DNA of 37,501 bases, from positions 1 through 37,501 of the forward strand of contig JASHVP010000086.1 of NCBI GenBank assembly GCA_030044475.1, read 5' to 3'. Under the pieces are notes generated by a model. It saw only the letters and a list, made by a program, of their open reading frames with translations. It did no database searches and was not told where the DNA came from. Every line of letters begins with the position of its first letter. The stretch's first letter is position 1. Positions 1 to 8,285 of this stretch are shown piece by piece. Source of the DNA: Thermoplasmata archaeon (lineage in GTDB: Archaea; Thermoplasmatota; Thermoplasmata; Lutacidiplasmatales; UBA184). The position numbers and the translations under genes are program-made.

Positions 1-23
1 ACTTGATGGCGCGGACCGCCCGC

Positions 24-1103
24 CTATCCCGCCGACCGGGCCGTGGCGAGCCGCTGGGCGTACTTCTTGTAGACCTCGGTCGCCCGCGCGACCGCCTCGA
101 CCTTGACGTACTCGTTCGCCTGGTGGGACAATTCCTCCTCCCCGGCCCCGAAGATCACCACCCGCGAGTTCACCTGCGTGTAGTGGACCGCCTCCGAGGC
201 GTGGACGAGGACCGTCGTCTCCGCTTGGGCGACGTCGCGCAACAGGCGGACGTGCTCCGCGTTCGGGTCGATCTGGACCGCCGGCATCGTGAGGATGCGG
301 CGGAGCGTGAACGGGGTCTTGATCCGCCGCAGGTGCTCCTCGATCTCGTGGTACAGTTGGTCCGGCGTGTACGGGGGTGGGAACCGGATGTCGACCTCCG
401 CGGTGCATTTGTTCGGCACGACGTTGAGCCGGGTGCCGCCGTTGAACGTCCCGATGTTCAACGTCACGGTGCCGAGCTCCGGATGCGCGATGCGGCCCTT
501 GAACGACTCGAGGCCCCGGAGGATCCGCATCATCTTCCCGCTGGCGTTCTCGCCGAGGTGGGGCATCGCCCCGTGCGCGGCCTTCCCCCGCGTCTCGATC
601 GCGAGGTCGAGGACCCCCTTCTCGGCGTGGGCGACCCGCAGGCCGGTCGGCTCACCGACCACCACCGCCTTCGCCCGACGGAGGGGGAGCGTCTTCGCGA
701 GGGCCATCGCTCCCTGCATCGAGGTCTCCTCGTCGGTCGTGAACGCGAGCACGACCGGGATCTTCCGGGCGACCAGGTCCTGCGCCGCCTCGAGCATCGC
801 GATGACGGTCCCCTTCATGTCGGCGGCCCCGCGGCCGTACATGCGCCCCGACGCGAGCTGGCTCTGGGAGAAGCTCCAGTAGTCCCCGACCGGCGGCGTG
901 TCGAGGTGCCCGGAGAGCACGACCCCGCCCTGGCCGAACTCGGCGAGGAGGGCGGGTGCCGACGGATCCCCGAACAGCGTGTTGCGCATGTGGATCTGGT
1001 CGGTGAACGACTGGACGTAATCGAGGACTTCCTGCTTGTCGGAGAAGGGGTCGCTCGGGATCTTGATCAGCTCCGCGAGCATATCGACCATCTGGCGCTT
1101 CAC
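24..1103 (-). CDS. M20-family metallopeptidase (ArgE/DapE/CPG2 type)
   Basis: This is a 359-residue zinc hydrolase of the M20 family, which deacylates or cleaves amino-acid amides in the cytoplasm. The metal-site pattern is visible: SGHLD (His66, Asp68), GRGAADMKG (Asp95), the catalytic acid pair in TTDEET (about 125-126), VVGEPT (Glu151) and a late His in ELSHQ. The AAHGAMP stretch near residue 177 belongs to the usual lid/dimerisation domain. I chose GTG at 1103 because a GAGGTG ribosome site lies 11 bases upstream; ATG at 1091 is the alternative. A longer open frame reaches 3416 but only shadows the two upstream genes. It is the last gene of a minus-strand cluster after the nucleotidyltransferase. 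Substrate cannot be told from sequence; acetylornithine, acetyl-lysine and succinyl-diaminopimelate are the usual options. Confidence 0.88.
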   Translation of the reverse strand: MKRQMVDMLAELIKIPSDPFSDKQEVLDYVQSFTDQIHMRNTLFGDPSAPALLAEFGQGGVVLSGHLDTPPVGDYWSFSQSQLASGRMYGRGAADMKGTVIAMLEAAQDLVARKIPVVLAFTTDEETSMQGAMALAKTLPLRRAKAVVVGEPTGLRVAHAEKGVLDLAIETRGKAAHGAMPHLGENASGKMMRILRGLESFKGRIAHPELGTVTLNIGTFNGGTRLNVVPNKCTAEVDIRFPPPYTPDQLYHEIEEHLRRIKTPFTLRRILTMPAVQIDPNAEHVRLLRDVAQAETTVLVHASEAVHYTQVNSRVVIFGAGEEELSHQANEYVKVEAVARATEVYKKYAQRLATARSAG

Positions 1104-1173
1104 CGGGGACCAACCACCTCGTTGCTCGGCGCCCAGCTGGCGAGACCGAACTTTCCCCTCCAAGGGCCGGGCG

Positions 1174-1180
1174 GGTATAA
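1174..1180 (-). promoter_or_regulatory. Possible TATA element before the M20 peptidase
   Basis: The minus strand reads ATTATAC here, about 70 bases before the GTG at 1103. This would give a leader of about 45 nt. It is weak evidence: the gene may simply be cotranscribed with the nucleotidyltransferase, whose stop codon lies next to this element. Confidence 0.3.
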
Positions 1181-2065
1181 TCATTCGCGCCGGGCGCAGC
1201 GCCGGCGCGCGAGGTGGCGGGTCCGCGCGAGCGCGCGGGCGAACCCGTCCGGAGAACCGACGGAGCGCCACTCCTCCGGCCGCTCCAGGACGAGGGCCGC
1301 GACGCGGCCGCCCGCGGCGAGCAGTTCTCGGATCCCATCCGTCAGTTCCAACTCCCGGGGTCGAAGGCGTCGCCGGTACCGTTCGAGGGCCGGGTAGAGC
1401 GACGGAGCGAACGCGTAGACGGCGGTCGCGGCCCAGTGGGTCTTCGGGCGGTCCGGTTTCTCGACCATCCCGGTGACCGTCAGTCGACGGCGCCCGCCGA
1501 CCCGAGGTGCGGCGGCGCCCTCCACGACCCCGTATCGTCGGGGGTCCGCCACGCGGCGCACGAGCAGCACGGCGTCGAGGGCGTCCCGCTCGAGAAGTCG
1601 GGCCATCGCCCGGGGGAGCGTGCCGGGATGGGGCTCCAGGAGCACCGCATCCCCGGCGTGCACCAGGAACGTCCGGCTCCCGGTGAAGGGACGCGCCCGG
1701 AGGACCGCGTCGCCGAAGCCGTCCGGACGGGGTTGGACCGCGAACGAGATCCGCAGCTCGCGGAGCGTCGCGTAGAACCGCTCGGTCTCCGCCAGCCGCT
1801 CGGCGTGGTGGCGGTGCCGGGCGAGGAATCCGGGATCGATGGAGAAGTAGTGCCGGACGAACGCGAGGTCCTTCGGCTGGACCACCACCGTGAGCCGACG
1901 CGCCCCGGACCGGGCGAGGGACTCGACCACGAAGTGGGCGACGGGCTTCAGCACCGGCTCCCCCCGGTCTCCTCGGTCGTACAGCGGAAGGAACTCCTTC
2001 CGAAGTCCCCGGGTCCACGGGAGCATCCGGGTCCCCTCGCCCGCGAGGGTGAGGACGGCGTCCAT
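1181..2065 (-). CDS. Sugar-1-phosphate nucleotidyltransferase (GalU-like)
   Basis: This 294-residue protein is a nucleotide-sugar pyrophosphorylase resembling UTP-glucose-1-phosphate uridylyltransferases. It opens with LAGEGTRMLPWTRG followed by RKEFLPLYD, the family's nucleotide-binding GxGTR loop and the KExLP segment. Later segments HAGDAVL (sugar/metal-binding acid) and VEKPDRP match the family's order. It starts 6 bases after the stop of the SQD1-like gene, so the two are almost certainly cotranscribed. The pairing makes biochemical sense: UDP-glucose made here is the substrate of UDP-sulfoquinovose synthase. The C-terminus is Arg-rich. UTP and glucose-1-phosphate specificity is inferred from context, since dTTP-specific homologues look similar. 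Confidence 0.85.
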   Translation of the reverse strand: MDAVLTLAGEGTRMLPWTRGLRKEFLPLYDRGDRGEPVLKPVAHFVVESLARSGARRLTVVVQPKDLAFVRHYFSIDPGFLARHRHHAERLAETERFYATLRELRISFAVQPRPDGFGDAVLRARPFTGSRTFLVHAGDAVLLEPHPGTLPRAMARLLERDALDAVLLVRRVADPRRYGVVEGAAAPRVGGRRRLTVTGMVEKPDRPKTHWAATAVYAFAPSLYPALERYRRRLRPRELELTDGIRELLAAGGRVAALVLERPEEWRSVGSPDGFARALARTRHLARRRCARRE

Positions 2066-2071
2066 CGGGGG

Positions 2072-3331
2072 TCAGACCGTGGGGTCGACGGACGACGGCG
2101 GCGACGCCGCGGTCGGGGGGGGCGCGCTCGGCCCCGGGAACGACGGGAGCCGGGCGGCGATCGCCGGTTTGCTGTCGGCGACCCGCCAGTTGACCGTCGG
2201 GAGGACCACATGGCGGCGGGCCTCGAGCCGGCGCCGGAATCGGATCACGTCCCGGAAGATCTGTCGGATGCCGTCGTCGAGCGTCCGCTGGGCCCGGTAG
2301 CCGAGCGCCGGCAGGTGCTCGTGGATCGGCTGGTAGTAGTGCTGCTCCGCCTCGACCCGCGGGTCCGGGGGGTGGTCGATCGTCGGATGGAGGCGGTACT
2401 CGGCCGCGATCCGGACGGTCGCCTCGGCGAGCTGGTTGACCGAGTAGGCGGCGTCGAACTGGTTGAACACCCGGTACTGCCCGGGCTCGGCGGGATGCTC
2501 CACCGCGAGCCGGAGCGACTGCATCGAGTCCTCGAGCGCGATGAACCCCCGGGTCTGCCCTCCCTGACCGTAGACCGTGAGCGGGAGGCCGAGCACCGCC
2601 TGCACGATGAACCGGTTCAGCGCGGTCCCCCAGGTCTCGTCGAAATCGAATCGGGTGAGGAGCTTGTCGTGGGTGATCTCGGGCGTGCGGGTCCCGTAGA
2701 TCACGCCTTGCATCACATCGGTCGTCCGCAGCTTCCAGATCCGGGTCGCGAACATCACGTCGCCGGAGTCGAACACCTTGCTCCAGTGGTACCACGACCC
2801 CGCCTGGCGCGGGAACGGCAGGGTGTCCCGGCGACCGCGGTACTCGACCTCGAAGAACCCTTCGGGGATGTCGACCCCCGGAGTGCCGTACTCTCCCATC
2901 GTCCCCATCTTCACGAGGTGGGCGTCCGGAACGACCTCGCGCATCGCGTAGAGGAGATGGAGCGTGCCGGTCAGGTTGTCGACCTGGGTCGCGACCGCGT
3001 GATGGACGTCGATCATCGAGTACGGGGCACTCCGCTGTTCGGCGAGGTGCACGATCGCGTCCGGTCGCTCGGTGGCGAGCACCCCGCGCACGAACTCGTA
3101 GTCCGCGAGGTCCCCCTTGTGGAACCCGAGCTCCTTCCGGAGCAGGTCGTGGACCGCCTGCTGTCGCTTCGGGAACGGGAGGATGGGGGTCCCCGACCAG
3201 CTCCCGACCTCCTTGACCCGGCGGCGCGTCACGAAGTTGTCGACACCGACGACGTCGTGCCCGCGCCCGAGCAGGTGCAGGGCGAGCGGCCATCCGGAGT
3301 AGCCATCGATGCCCGTGATCAGGACCTTCAT
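2072..3331 (-). CDS. UDP-sulfoquinovose synthase-like NAD-dependent epimerase (SQD1/Agl3 type)
   Basis: This 419-residue extended short-chain dehydrogenase resembles plant SQD1 and Sulfolobus Agl3, which convert UDP-glucose and sulfite to UDP-sulfoquinovose. The N-terminal Rossmann motif is TGIDGYSG. The active-site landmarks MGTMGEYG (Thr144) and GSWYHWSK (Tyr181, Lys185) sit at almost the same positions as in SQD1. Segments IPEGFFEVEYRGR and DTLPFPRQAGSW are hallmark SQD1 sequence. ATG at 3331 follows a TATA-like element by about 36 bases. In archaea the product is used for sulfonated N-glycans rather than plant-type sulfolipid, so I infer a role in surface glycosylation. The neighbouring surface-protein region at 29-36 kb is consistent with that but not linked to it. 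Confidence 0.93.
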   Translation of the reverse strand: MKVLITGIDGYSGWPLALHLLGRGHDVVGVDNFVTRRRVKEVGSWSGTPILPFPKRQQAVHDLLRKELGFHKGDLADYEFVRGVLATERPDAIVHLAEQRSAPYSMIDVHHAVATQVDNLTGTLHLLYAMREVVPDAHLVKMGTMGEYGTPGVDIPEGFFEVEYRGRRDTLPFPRQAGSWYHWSKVFDSGDVMFATRIWKLRTTDVMQGVIYGTRTPEITHDKLLTRFDFDETWGTALNRFIVQAVLGLPLTVYGQGGQTRGFIALEDSMQSLRLAVEHPAEPGQYRVFNQFDAAYSVNQLAEATVRIAAEYRLHPTIDHPPDPRVEAEQHYYQPIHEHLPALGYRAQRTLDDGIRQIFRDVIRFRRRLEARRHVVLPTVNWRVADSKPAIAARLPSFPGPSAPPPTAASPPSSVDPTV

Positions 3332-3363
3332 CGGGGCGCCGCGAATCCATGCCGGGGTCCGCC

Positions 3364-3370
3364 CATAAAC
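3364..3370 (-). promoter_or_regulatory. TATA element of the SQD1-like gene
   Basis: The minus strand reads GTTTATG, centred about 36 bases before the ATG at 3331. Normal archaeal spacing gives a leader of about 10 nt. Confidence 0.5.
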
Positions 3371-3413
3371 GTTGCCGCGGGCGTGGTTCCTCGCCGGCCC
3401 CGGACCAAACGGC

Positions 3414-3419
3414 CATAAG
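3414..3419 (+). promoter_or_regulatory. TATA-like element of the PAC2 gene
   Basis: CATAAG lies about 35 bases before the ATG at 3452, behind an A-rich BRE-like stretch. It is divergent from the promoter of the SQD1-like gene; the two promoters share a roughly 120-base intergenic region. Confidence 0.4.
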
Positions 3420-3451
3420 TGCGAGGACGGTAGAGAGAGCGAACGGCGCCC

Positions 3452-4231
3452 ATGGTCGAGGTCTCCGACGTCCGGATCGTCGACACGCGCGACGAGTCGC
3501 TCAAGGGGGCGATGATGGTCGTCGGATTCCCGACGCACGGGCTCGTGGGTTCGGTGGCGGCGTCCTACCTCGTCCACTCCCTCGACATGACGCTGGTCGC
3601 GTACATGATCAGCGAGGAGTTCCCGCCGACCGTGATCATGGAGGAAGGGGTGGTCAGCGCCCCGGTCCGGTTCTACGCGAGCAAGCTCGTCTGCGGGGTC
3701 GACCGCTCGTGCGACCAGCTGGTCGTCGTCATCGCCGATATCCAGCCCCCGGTCGGGATGTTGAACCGGCTCGGGCAGGTGCTGCTCGATTGGGCGGAAG
3801 CGCGCGGCATCCAGCTCGTGGTCGCGATCGAGGGGCAGCCGATCGAGAGCGAGGTCCGGGGCGACGCCCGGGTCGTGGCGATGGCGAACCGGGCCGCGGC
3901 GCCGCTGCTCGAGAAGTACACGTTCCAGGCGGCCAATGGGGTCGTGACGGGCCTGGCGGGCGGGATCCTCCTCGGGGCGATCGGCCGGACCACGCCCGTG
4001 CTCTGCCTCGTCGCCCAGGCCCACAAGGACTACCCCGACGCCCGGGCCGCGGCGAAGGTGATCGAGACCGTCAACCCCCTCGTTCCCCTGCTCGTGCTCG
4101 ACACGAAGCCGCTGCGCGAGAAGGCCCGCCAGATCGAGGCGGAGGTGCGCAAGACCTTGCAGCAGACCCGGGAGTCGATGTCCGCGATCCGGACGGCGGA
4201 AGCCGAAGGGCCAGGTGAGATGTATCGCTGA
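3452..4231 (+). CDS. PAC2-family proteasome assembly chaperone (PbaB-like)
   Basis: This 259-residue protein belongs to the PAC2 family, whose archaeal members (PbaA/PbaB) are homologues of eukaryotic proteasome assembly chaperones. Evidence is the N-terminal VGFPTHGLVGSVAASYLV, the segment SEEFPPTVIMEEG, and a central block with NRLGQVLLDWAEARG and TGLAGGILLGAIG, all in the family's order. The C-terminal 35 residues are a charged helix likely to form a coiled coil. It is cytoplasmic, with no signal or membrane segment. The following GNAT gene overlaps its 3' end. Whether this copy works on the proteasome or elsewhere cannot be decided from sequence. Confidence 0.85.
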   Translation: MVEVSDVRIVDTRDESLKGAMMVVGFPTHGLVGSVAASYLVHSLDMTLVAYMISEEFPPTVIMEEGVVSAPVRFYASKLVCGVDRSCDQLVVVIADIQPPVGMLNRLGQVLLDWAEARGIQLVVAIEGQPIESEVRGDARVVAMANRAAAPLLEKYTFQAANGVVTGLAGGILLGAIGRTTPVLCLVAQAHKDYPDARAAAKVIETVNPLVPLLVLDTKPLREKARQIEAEVRKTLQQTRESMSAIRTAEAEGPGEMYR

Positions 4232-4718
4232 CACCGCGCTCGGGCCGACCCCGGGTCCGAAGCTCCCGGCCGCGCCGCCGGTGTCGCTGCGCGGCTACCG
4301 TCCGTCCGACATGCCGTTCGTGGCCGCGATCGTCGCCGAGGCGCTCCACGAACACTACGAGCCGTCCCTCTACAGTTCCCTCTCCGCCGAGTGGCCGGAC
4401 GGGTTCCTCCTCGCGGCGGATGCCCGGGACGTCCCGGTCGGGTTCCTTCTCGGGGTCAACCAGGTCGAGCGGGAGGCGCGCGTGCTCATGTTCGCCGTCG
4501 ACCGGAACCTGCGCACGCATGGCGTCGGAGCCCTGCTCATGGATGCCTTCCTCGACCGGTGCCGGCAACGAGGGTACCGCCGGGCGACGCTCGAGGTGCG
4601 GGTGTCGAACGCGACGGCGATCCGGTTCTACACGCGCTACCAGTTCTCGGTGATCGACCTTCTGCGCTCGTACTATTCGGACGGCGAGAACGGGTACCAG
4701 ATGGCCCGTGACCTCTGA
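4215..4718 (+). CDS. GNAT-family N-acetyltransferase
   Basis: A 167-residue GNAT acetyltransferase. The acetyl-CoA loop is visible as NLRTHGVGALLMDAFLDR, followed by the typical ATLEVRVSNATAIRFYTRYQF segment of RimI-like enzymes. The GTG at 4215 overlaps the end of the PAC2 gene by 17 bases; a GTG at 4280 would remove about 22 poorly conserved residues and is also plausible. The overlap suggests translational coupling. The substrate is not predictable; RimI-type N-terminal acetylation is one option. Confidence 0.8.
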   Translation: MRCIADTALGPTPGPKLPAAPPVSLRGYRPSDMPFVAAIVAEALHEHYEPSLYSSLSAEWPDGFLLAADARDVPVGFLLGVNQVEREARVLMFAVDRNLRTHGVGALLMDAFLDRCRQRGYRRATLEVRVSNATAIRFYTRYQFSVIDLLRSYYSDGENGYQMARDL

Positions 4719-4736
4719 CCCGGTCCTCCGCAGTCG

Positions 4737-4743
4737 CTAAAAC
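4737..4743 (+). promoter_or_regulatory. TATA element for the CBS-HPF gene
   Basis: CTAAAAC is centred 26 bases before the ATG at 4766, so the transcript would be leaderless. Confidence 0.45.
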
Positions 4744-4765
4744 CTCCTCCTCAGGTGCCCCGTCG

Positions 4766-6010
4766 ATGCCTGCCGCGTGGCCGTCCGCCGCCGATTTGAT
4801 GACGTCGCGTCCGGTGACGCTCCCGCACGACGCGCCGATCTCCCGGGCGCTCGGCCTGATGCGCACGCACGGGTTCCACGAGATCCCGGTCCTGCGCCGC
4901 TCGCGGCTCGTCGGTCTGCTCACGATCGAGTCGATCGCGCGCCGGGTCTCGCGCGCGCTGACGACCAAGGTTGAGCACCTGCTCATCCTTCCGCCGATGA
5001 TCGTCCCGACGGCGACGCTCCCGGAGGTCGCCGAGCAGCTGCTCGCGACCGGGCTGCGCGCCGCGCCGGTCGTCGGACGCCGGGGCGAGCTGCTCGGCAT
5101 CGTCAGCCGGACCGACCTCGTCCGGGCGTTGCCGGACCTCCCGCAGGTCGCGGGACCGAACACGCCTCCGGTCGAGACGATCGCCGGTCCCGCGGCCCAC
5201 ATCGTGCGCGAGGACGACCTGTGCCGCAAGCTGGTCGCGCAGATCCGGAGCCTGGAGGAGCACCCGTTCCCGGTCGTCGATCGGCGGGGGCGGCTCGTCG
5301 GGGCCGTCGGCGTGAAGGACCTCGGCGGGGTCCTCTGGCGTCCCACGACCCCGGGGAAGCGGGACGCGAAAGCGACCCGATCCGCCCTGGACGTCGAGGT
5401 CGCATCGATCATGCACTCCCCGGCCCTGACCGTCCCGGCGGGTACCAGCGCCGCCGAGGCGGCGCGCCGGATGTCGGAGGAGAACGTCTCGAGCGTGTTC
5501 GTCGTGGAGGACGGACGGCCGACCCGGGTCCTCGGCCAGGCCGACCTGCTCGGCCTCGTCGTGGGCCGGTCCCGCCCGGCGAAGGGGCGCGCCCGGGTGG
5601 AGGACGTCTACGTCGAGATCACCGGCCTGCGCGGGTCGGGGGACCCCGCGTTGCTCGCGGAGATCGACCACCTGGTCGCGCGGGGCCTCCGGCGGGTCGC
5701 GCGGTACGTCCGCCCGACGTTCTTCTCCCTCCACGTGGCCCCCCACGCCACCCATCGGACCAACGACCTGACCGTCGAGGCCCGCCTTCACACCGACTCG
5801 GGGATCTACTACGCGTCGCACACCGGCTGGAACCTGCTCGCCGGGGTCTCGGGCCTGCTGGACGAGCTCACCGCGCAGACGATGCGGTCCCGGGAGGCGA
5901 GCCGGGACCGCGGCCGACGGTCCCGGCGGACCCGCGAGGCGGACGAGACGGAGCCGGTCGACCCCGACCTCGAGGAACGGATCCGCGTCGCCACCGGCGC
6001 GGACGAGTGA
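4766..6010 (+). CDS. Four-CBS-domain protein with HPF/RaiA-like C-terminal domain
   Basis: This 414-residue protein has four CBS motifs (about residues 5-60, 70-120, 130-190 and 210-265), which usually form adenine-nucleotide-sensing Bateman modules. After a short basic linker, residues about 273-375 look like a ribosome hibernation factor (RaiA/HPF) fold: an ITGL strand, a helix LLAEIDHLVARGLRRVARY, strands around FFSLHVAPH and LTVEARLHTDSG, then an amphipathic helix. The C-terminus is a charged tail. I infer a ribosome-silencing or hibernation factor gated by adenine nucleotides. The neighbour is the ribosome-exit-tunnel factor NAC, 8 bases downstream. The CBS assignment is firm, the HPF-like one moderate. 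Confidence 0.8.
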   Translation: MPAAWPSAADLMTSRPVTLPHDAPISRALGLMRTHGFHEIPVLRRSRLVGLLTIESIARRVSRALTTKVEHLLILPPMIVPTATLPEVAEQLLATGLRAAPVVGRRGELLGIVSRTDLVRALPDLPQVAGPNTPPVETIAGPAAHIVREDDLCRKLVAQIRSLEEHPFPVVDRRGRLVGAVGVKDLGGVLWRPTTPGKRDAKATRSALDVEVASIMHSPALTVPAGTSAAEAARRMSEENVSSVFVVEDGRPTRVLGQADLLGLVVGRSRPAKGRARVEDVYVEITGLRGSGDPALLAEIDHLVARGLRRVARYVRPTFFSLHVAPHATHRTNDLTVEARLHTDSGIYYASHTGWNLLAGVSGLLDELTAQTMRSREASRDRGRRSRRTREADETEPVDPDLEERIRVATGADE

Positions 6011-6018
6011 GGCCGACG

Positions 6019-6405
6019 ATGCTCCCCGGGGGCCCGCGGAACCAACGCCAGATGGAGCAGATGATGCGCCGGCTCGGCATGTCGAGCGAGGCGCTGCCGG
6101 GGGTCGAGGAGGTCGTGATCCGGACGCCGACGAAGGAGCACGTGTTCCGCGCCCCGGAGGTCACCGTCCTGACCATCCAGGGAGTCCGGACGTACCAGGT
6201 CGTGGGCACCCCCGAGGTCCGGCCCCGCGGCGCGGGCCCGTCGGCGTCGGCCCCCGCCGCCCCGACCGGTCCGCCGGACGAGGACGTCCGCCTGGTCATG
6301 GAGCAAGCGAACGTCGCGCGCGAGGAAGCGGTGGAGGCCCTGGCCGCCGCGCACGGGGAGCCGGCCGAGGCGATCCTCCAGATCCTGACCCGACGGGGGA
6401 GCTGA
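6019..6405 (+). CDS. nac: Nascent polypeptide-associated complex protein (archaeal NAC, alpha type)
   Basis: A 128-residue archaeal NAC, which binds ribosomes and nascent chains as a homodimer. The N-terminus MLPGGPRNQRQMEQMMRRLGM is the archaeal NAC signature. The NAC core follows (EEVVIRTPTKEHVFRAPEV, then QGVRTYQVVG). After a Pro/Ala linker, residues about 85-128 form the UBA domain (DEDVRLVMEQANVAREEAVEAL). I placed the start at ATG 6019, preceded by GAGG. It lies 8 bases after the CBS-HPF gene and is likely cotranscribed, which groups two ribosome-associated factors. Confidence 0.95.
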   Translation: MLPGGPRNQRQMEQMMRRLGMSSEALPGVEEVVIRTPTKEHVFRAPEVTVLTIQGVRTYQVVGTPEVRPRGAGPSASAPAAPTGPPDEDVRLVMEQANVAREEAVEALAAAHGEPAEAILQILTRRGS

Positions 6406-6482
6406 CCCCGCGCGGGGTCCGGGGCGCCCGGGCCGGACGGTCCTCCTAATCTGCCCGGGTGGTCCTTTCGACGGCGACATCC

Positions 6483-7172
6483 ATGCCCGACGCGTGTCCG
6501 GATTGCGGCGCCGAGGTCGCCTTCGAGGTCCGAGCCGCCCAGGTCCGAACCGGCACCTGCGCGGCGTGCCACCACGCCTTCGCGATCGTCGGCAGCTCGG
6601 AGGAGTTCGTTCCGGAGGGCGGTCTCGCGCCGCCGCGGGCGGAGTCCGCTCCCGCCCCGTCCGGCGGACCGGAGTGCGAGGAGTGCGGCGGACCGTTGGT
6701 CATCCGGTCGACGCTCGACGGTGGTCTGGAGGCGACCTGCTCGACCTGCGAGACCCGGGCGGTCTTCGTTCCGGCCGAGGCCGTCGCGCGAGCCCCCGCG
6801 AACGACCGACGCCCGCCCCGGGGCCCGCGACCGGACCGCCCCGGGTCGCCGTACGGCCGCCCGGCGCGCCCGTGCCGCGAGTGCGGCGGCCCACTCCGGT
6901 TTTCCACGGATCCCGAGGGTCGGGTGGTGGGCGAGTGCGGTTCCTGCGGGAACCGATTCGTCCTTCCGCCCCGGCGGGAGGAGAGTCCCCGCGGACCGCC
7001 CCGATTCGTCTCCCGACCCGGCGGCGGCTACGCGACTCGCTATCCGCGGGACCGGCCGCGGACCGCCGGGGGGCCCCGCCGCGGCCGTCCGCGGTACGAC
7101 CGCCGGAGCGGCGAGGACGACGAGGACGACGACCGGCGCGAGCGCCGTCGCCCCCGCCGCCGCGAGTACTGA
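6483..7172 (+). CDS. Triple zinc-ribbon protein with charged tail
   Basis: A protein of 229 residues with three CxxC...CxxC zinc ribbons: CPDCG/CAACH (residues 5-29), CEECGG/CSTCET, and CRECGG/CGSCGN. They are separated by Pro/Arg-rich linkers. The C-terminal 60 residues are strongly charged (RSGEDDEDDDRRERRR). I recognise no named family. A role in nucleic acid or ribosome contact is guessed from the basic linkers. ATG at 6483 is preferred over GTG at 6459 because the first ribbon begins right after it. The dph2 gene follows after 30 bases without an obvious promoter. Confidence 0.72.
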   Translation: MPDACPDCGAEVAFEVRAAQVRTGTCAACHHAFAIVGSSEEFVPEGGLAPPRAESAPAPSGGPECEECGGPLVIRSTLDGGLEATCSTCETRAVFVPAEAVARAPANDRRPPRGPRPDRPGSPYGRPARPCRECGGPLRFSTDPEGRVVGECGSCGNRFVLPPRREESPRGPPRFVSRPGGGYATRYPRDRPRTAGGPRRGRPRYDRRSGEDDEDDDRRERRRPRRREY

Positions 7173-7202
7173 TCGACCAACGGCCCCCAGTCGGAGCGAC
7201 CG

Positions 7203-8243
7203 ATGCCCGGAACGACCGCGGAGCCGGTCGGTCCGGCAGTTCCCGGGGCCCGCGTGTTCGCGGGCGTGGGTCCGGAGCTGTTCGCGGCCATCCGGGAACT
7301 CCGGCCTCGGCGCGTCGTCCTGCAGGTGCCCGCCGGTCTGACCCGCAACGCGCACGAGCTCGCGAGCCGGATCCGGACCGAGGCGGAAGTCGCCGTGGTG
7401 CTGGCGAACCGGGCCTGCTTCGGCGCCTGCGACTTCCCGTCGGGGGACGAAGCCCCGCGGGCGGACCTCGCCGTGGTGCTCGGTCACGCCCCGATCCCGA
7501 ACGTCGCGCTCGCCCGGTCGACGTATTTCGTCGAGATGCGCGAGCCCGGCGGCGACCCGCGCCGGATCGCCCGGATGGTCCGGGACGCCGGGCTGCCCCG
7601 TCGCCTCGGTCTCGTCGCCTCGGTCCAGCACCTCGAGCTGCTCGTCCCGCTGCAGACCGCCCTCGCGGAGATGGGATTCGAGCCCCGCGTCGGGTCCGGG
7701 GACCGACGGCTCGCCTACCCGGGCCAGGCCCTGGGATGCAATTACACCGGGGCCGAGGCGATCGCTTCCGGCGTCGAGGCGTTCCTGTTCGTCGGGACCG
7801 GGCAGTTCCATCCGATCGGGCTGGCGTTCGCGGTCGACCGCCCGGTTCATGCGATCGACCCGCTCCGGAACGTGCTGGAAGCCCCGATCGACCGGGAGGG
7901 GCTCGTCGCCCGACGTCACCTGCTCGTTGCCGCCGCCCACGACGCCCGCCGCTGGGGCATCCTCGTCTCGACCTTCGCGGGGCAGAACCGACTTCCGACC
8001 GCCCTCGCCCTTCAGGAGCGGGCCCGATCCCGGGGTCGGGAGGCCGAGATCCTCGTCTTCGACCGACTCGACCCCCGGGACCTCGAAGGGCGGGCGCTCG
8101 ACGCGTACGTCAACACCGCCTGCCCGCGCATCGCGCTGGACGACGCCCCGAGCTATCCGAAGCCCATGCTCACGCCGCCCGAGTTCCTCGCGGCGCTCGG
8201 CGAGCGCCCCCTCGAACCGTACCGGTTCGATACCTATCACTGA
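7203..8243 (+). CDS. dph2: 2-(3-amino-3-carboxypropyl)histidine synthase Dph2
   Basis: This 346-residue enzyme makes the first step of diphthamide on elongation factor 2, transferring the 3-amino-3-carboxypropyl group of SAM to the target His by a non-classical radical mechanism. The three 4Fe-4S cysteines are present: ACFGACD (Cys76), LGCNY (Cys179) and TACPRI (Cys307), with spacing close to the characterised archaeal Dph2. An Arg/Ala/Pro-rich N-terminal extension of about 20 residues precedes the conserved core. ATG at 7203 has a GGAG site 6 bases upstream. It is likely cotranscribed with the zinc-ribbon gene before it and the DUF131 gene after it. Confidence 0.94.
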   Translation: MPGTTAEPVGPAVPGARVFAGVGPELFAAIRELRPRRVVLQVPAGLTRNAHELASRIRTEAEVAVVLANRACFGACDFPSGDEAPRADLAVVLGHAPIPNVALARSTYFVEMREPGGDPRRIARMVRDAGLPRRLGLVASVQHLELLVPLQTALAEMGFEPRVGSGDRRLAYPGQALGCNYTGAEAIASGVEAFLFVGTGQFHPIGLAFAVDRPVHAIDPLRNVLEAPIDREGLVARRHLLVAAAHDARRWGILVSTFAGQNRLPTALALQERARSRGREAEILVFDRLDPRDLEGRALDAYVNTACPRIALDDAPSYPKPMLTPPEFLAALGERPLEPYRFDTYH

Positions 8244-8285
8244 CCGCCGAAAGCGGGAAGCCGTCGCGCGGCGTCCGGTTCGACG

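Noticed and set aside
24..3416. A 1130-codon minus-strand open frame
   Set aside because: Only its 3' third is the M20 peptidase; the rest is an Arg/Pro-rich out-of-frame reading of the nucleotidyltransferase and SQD1-like genes.
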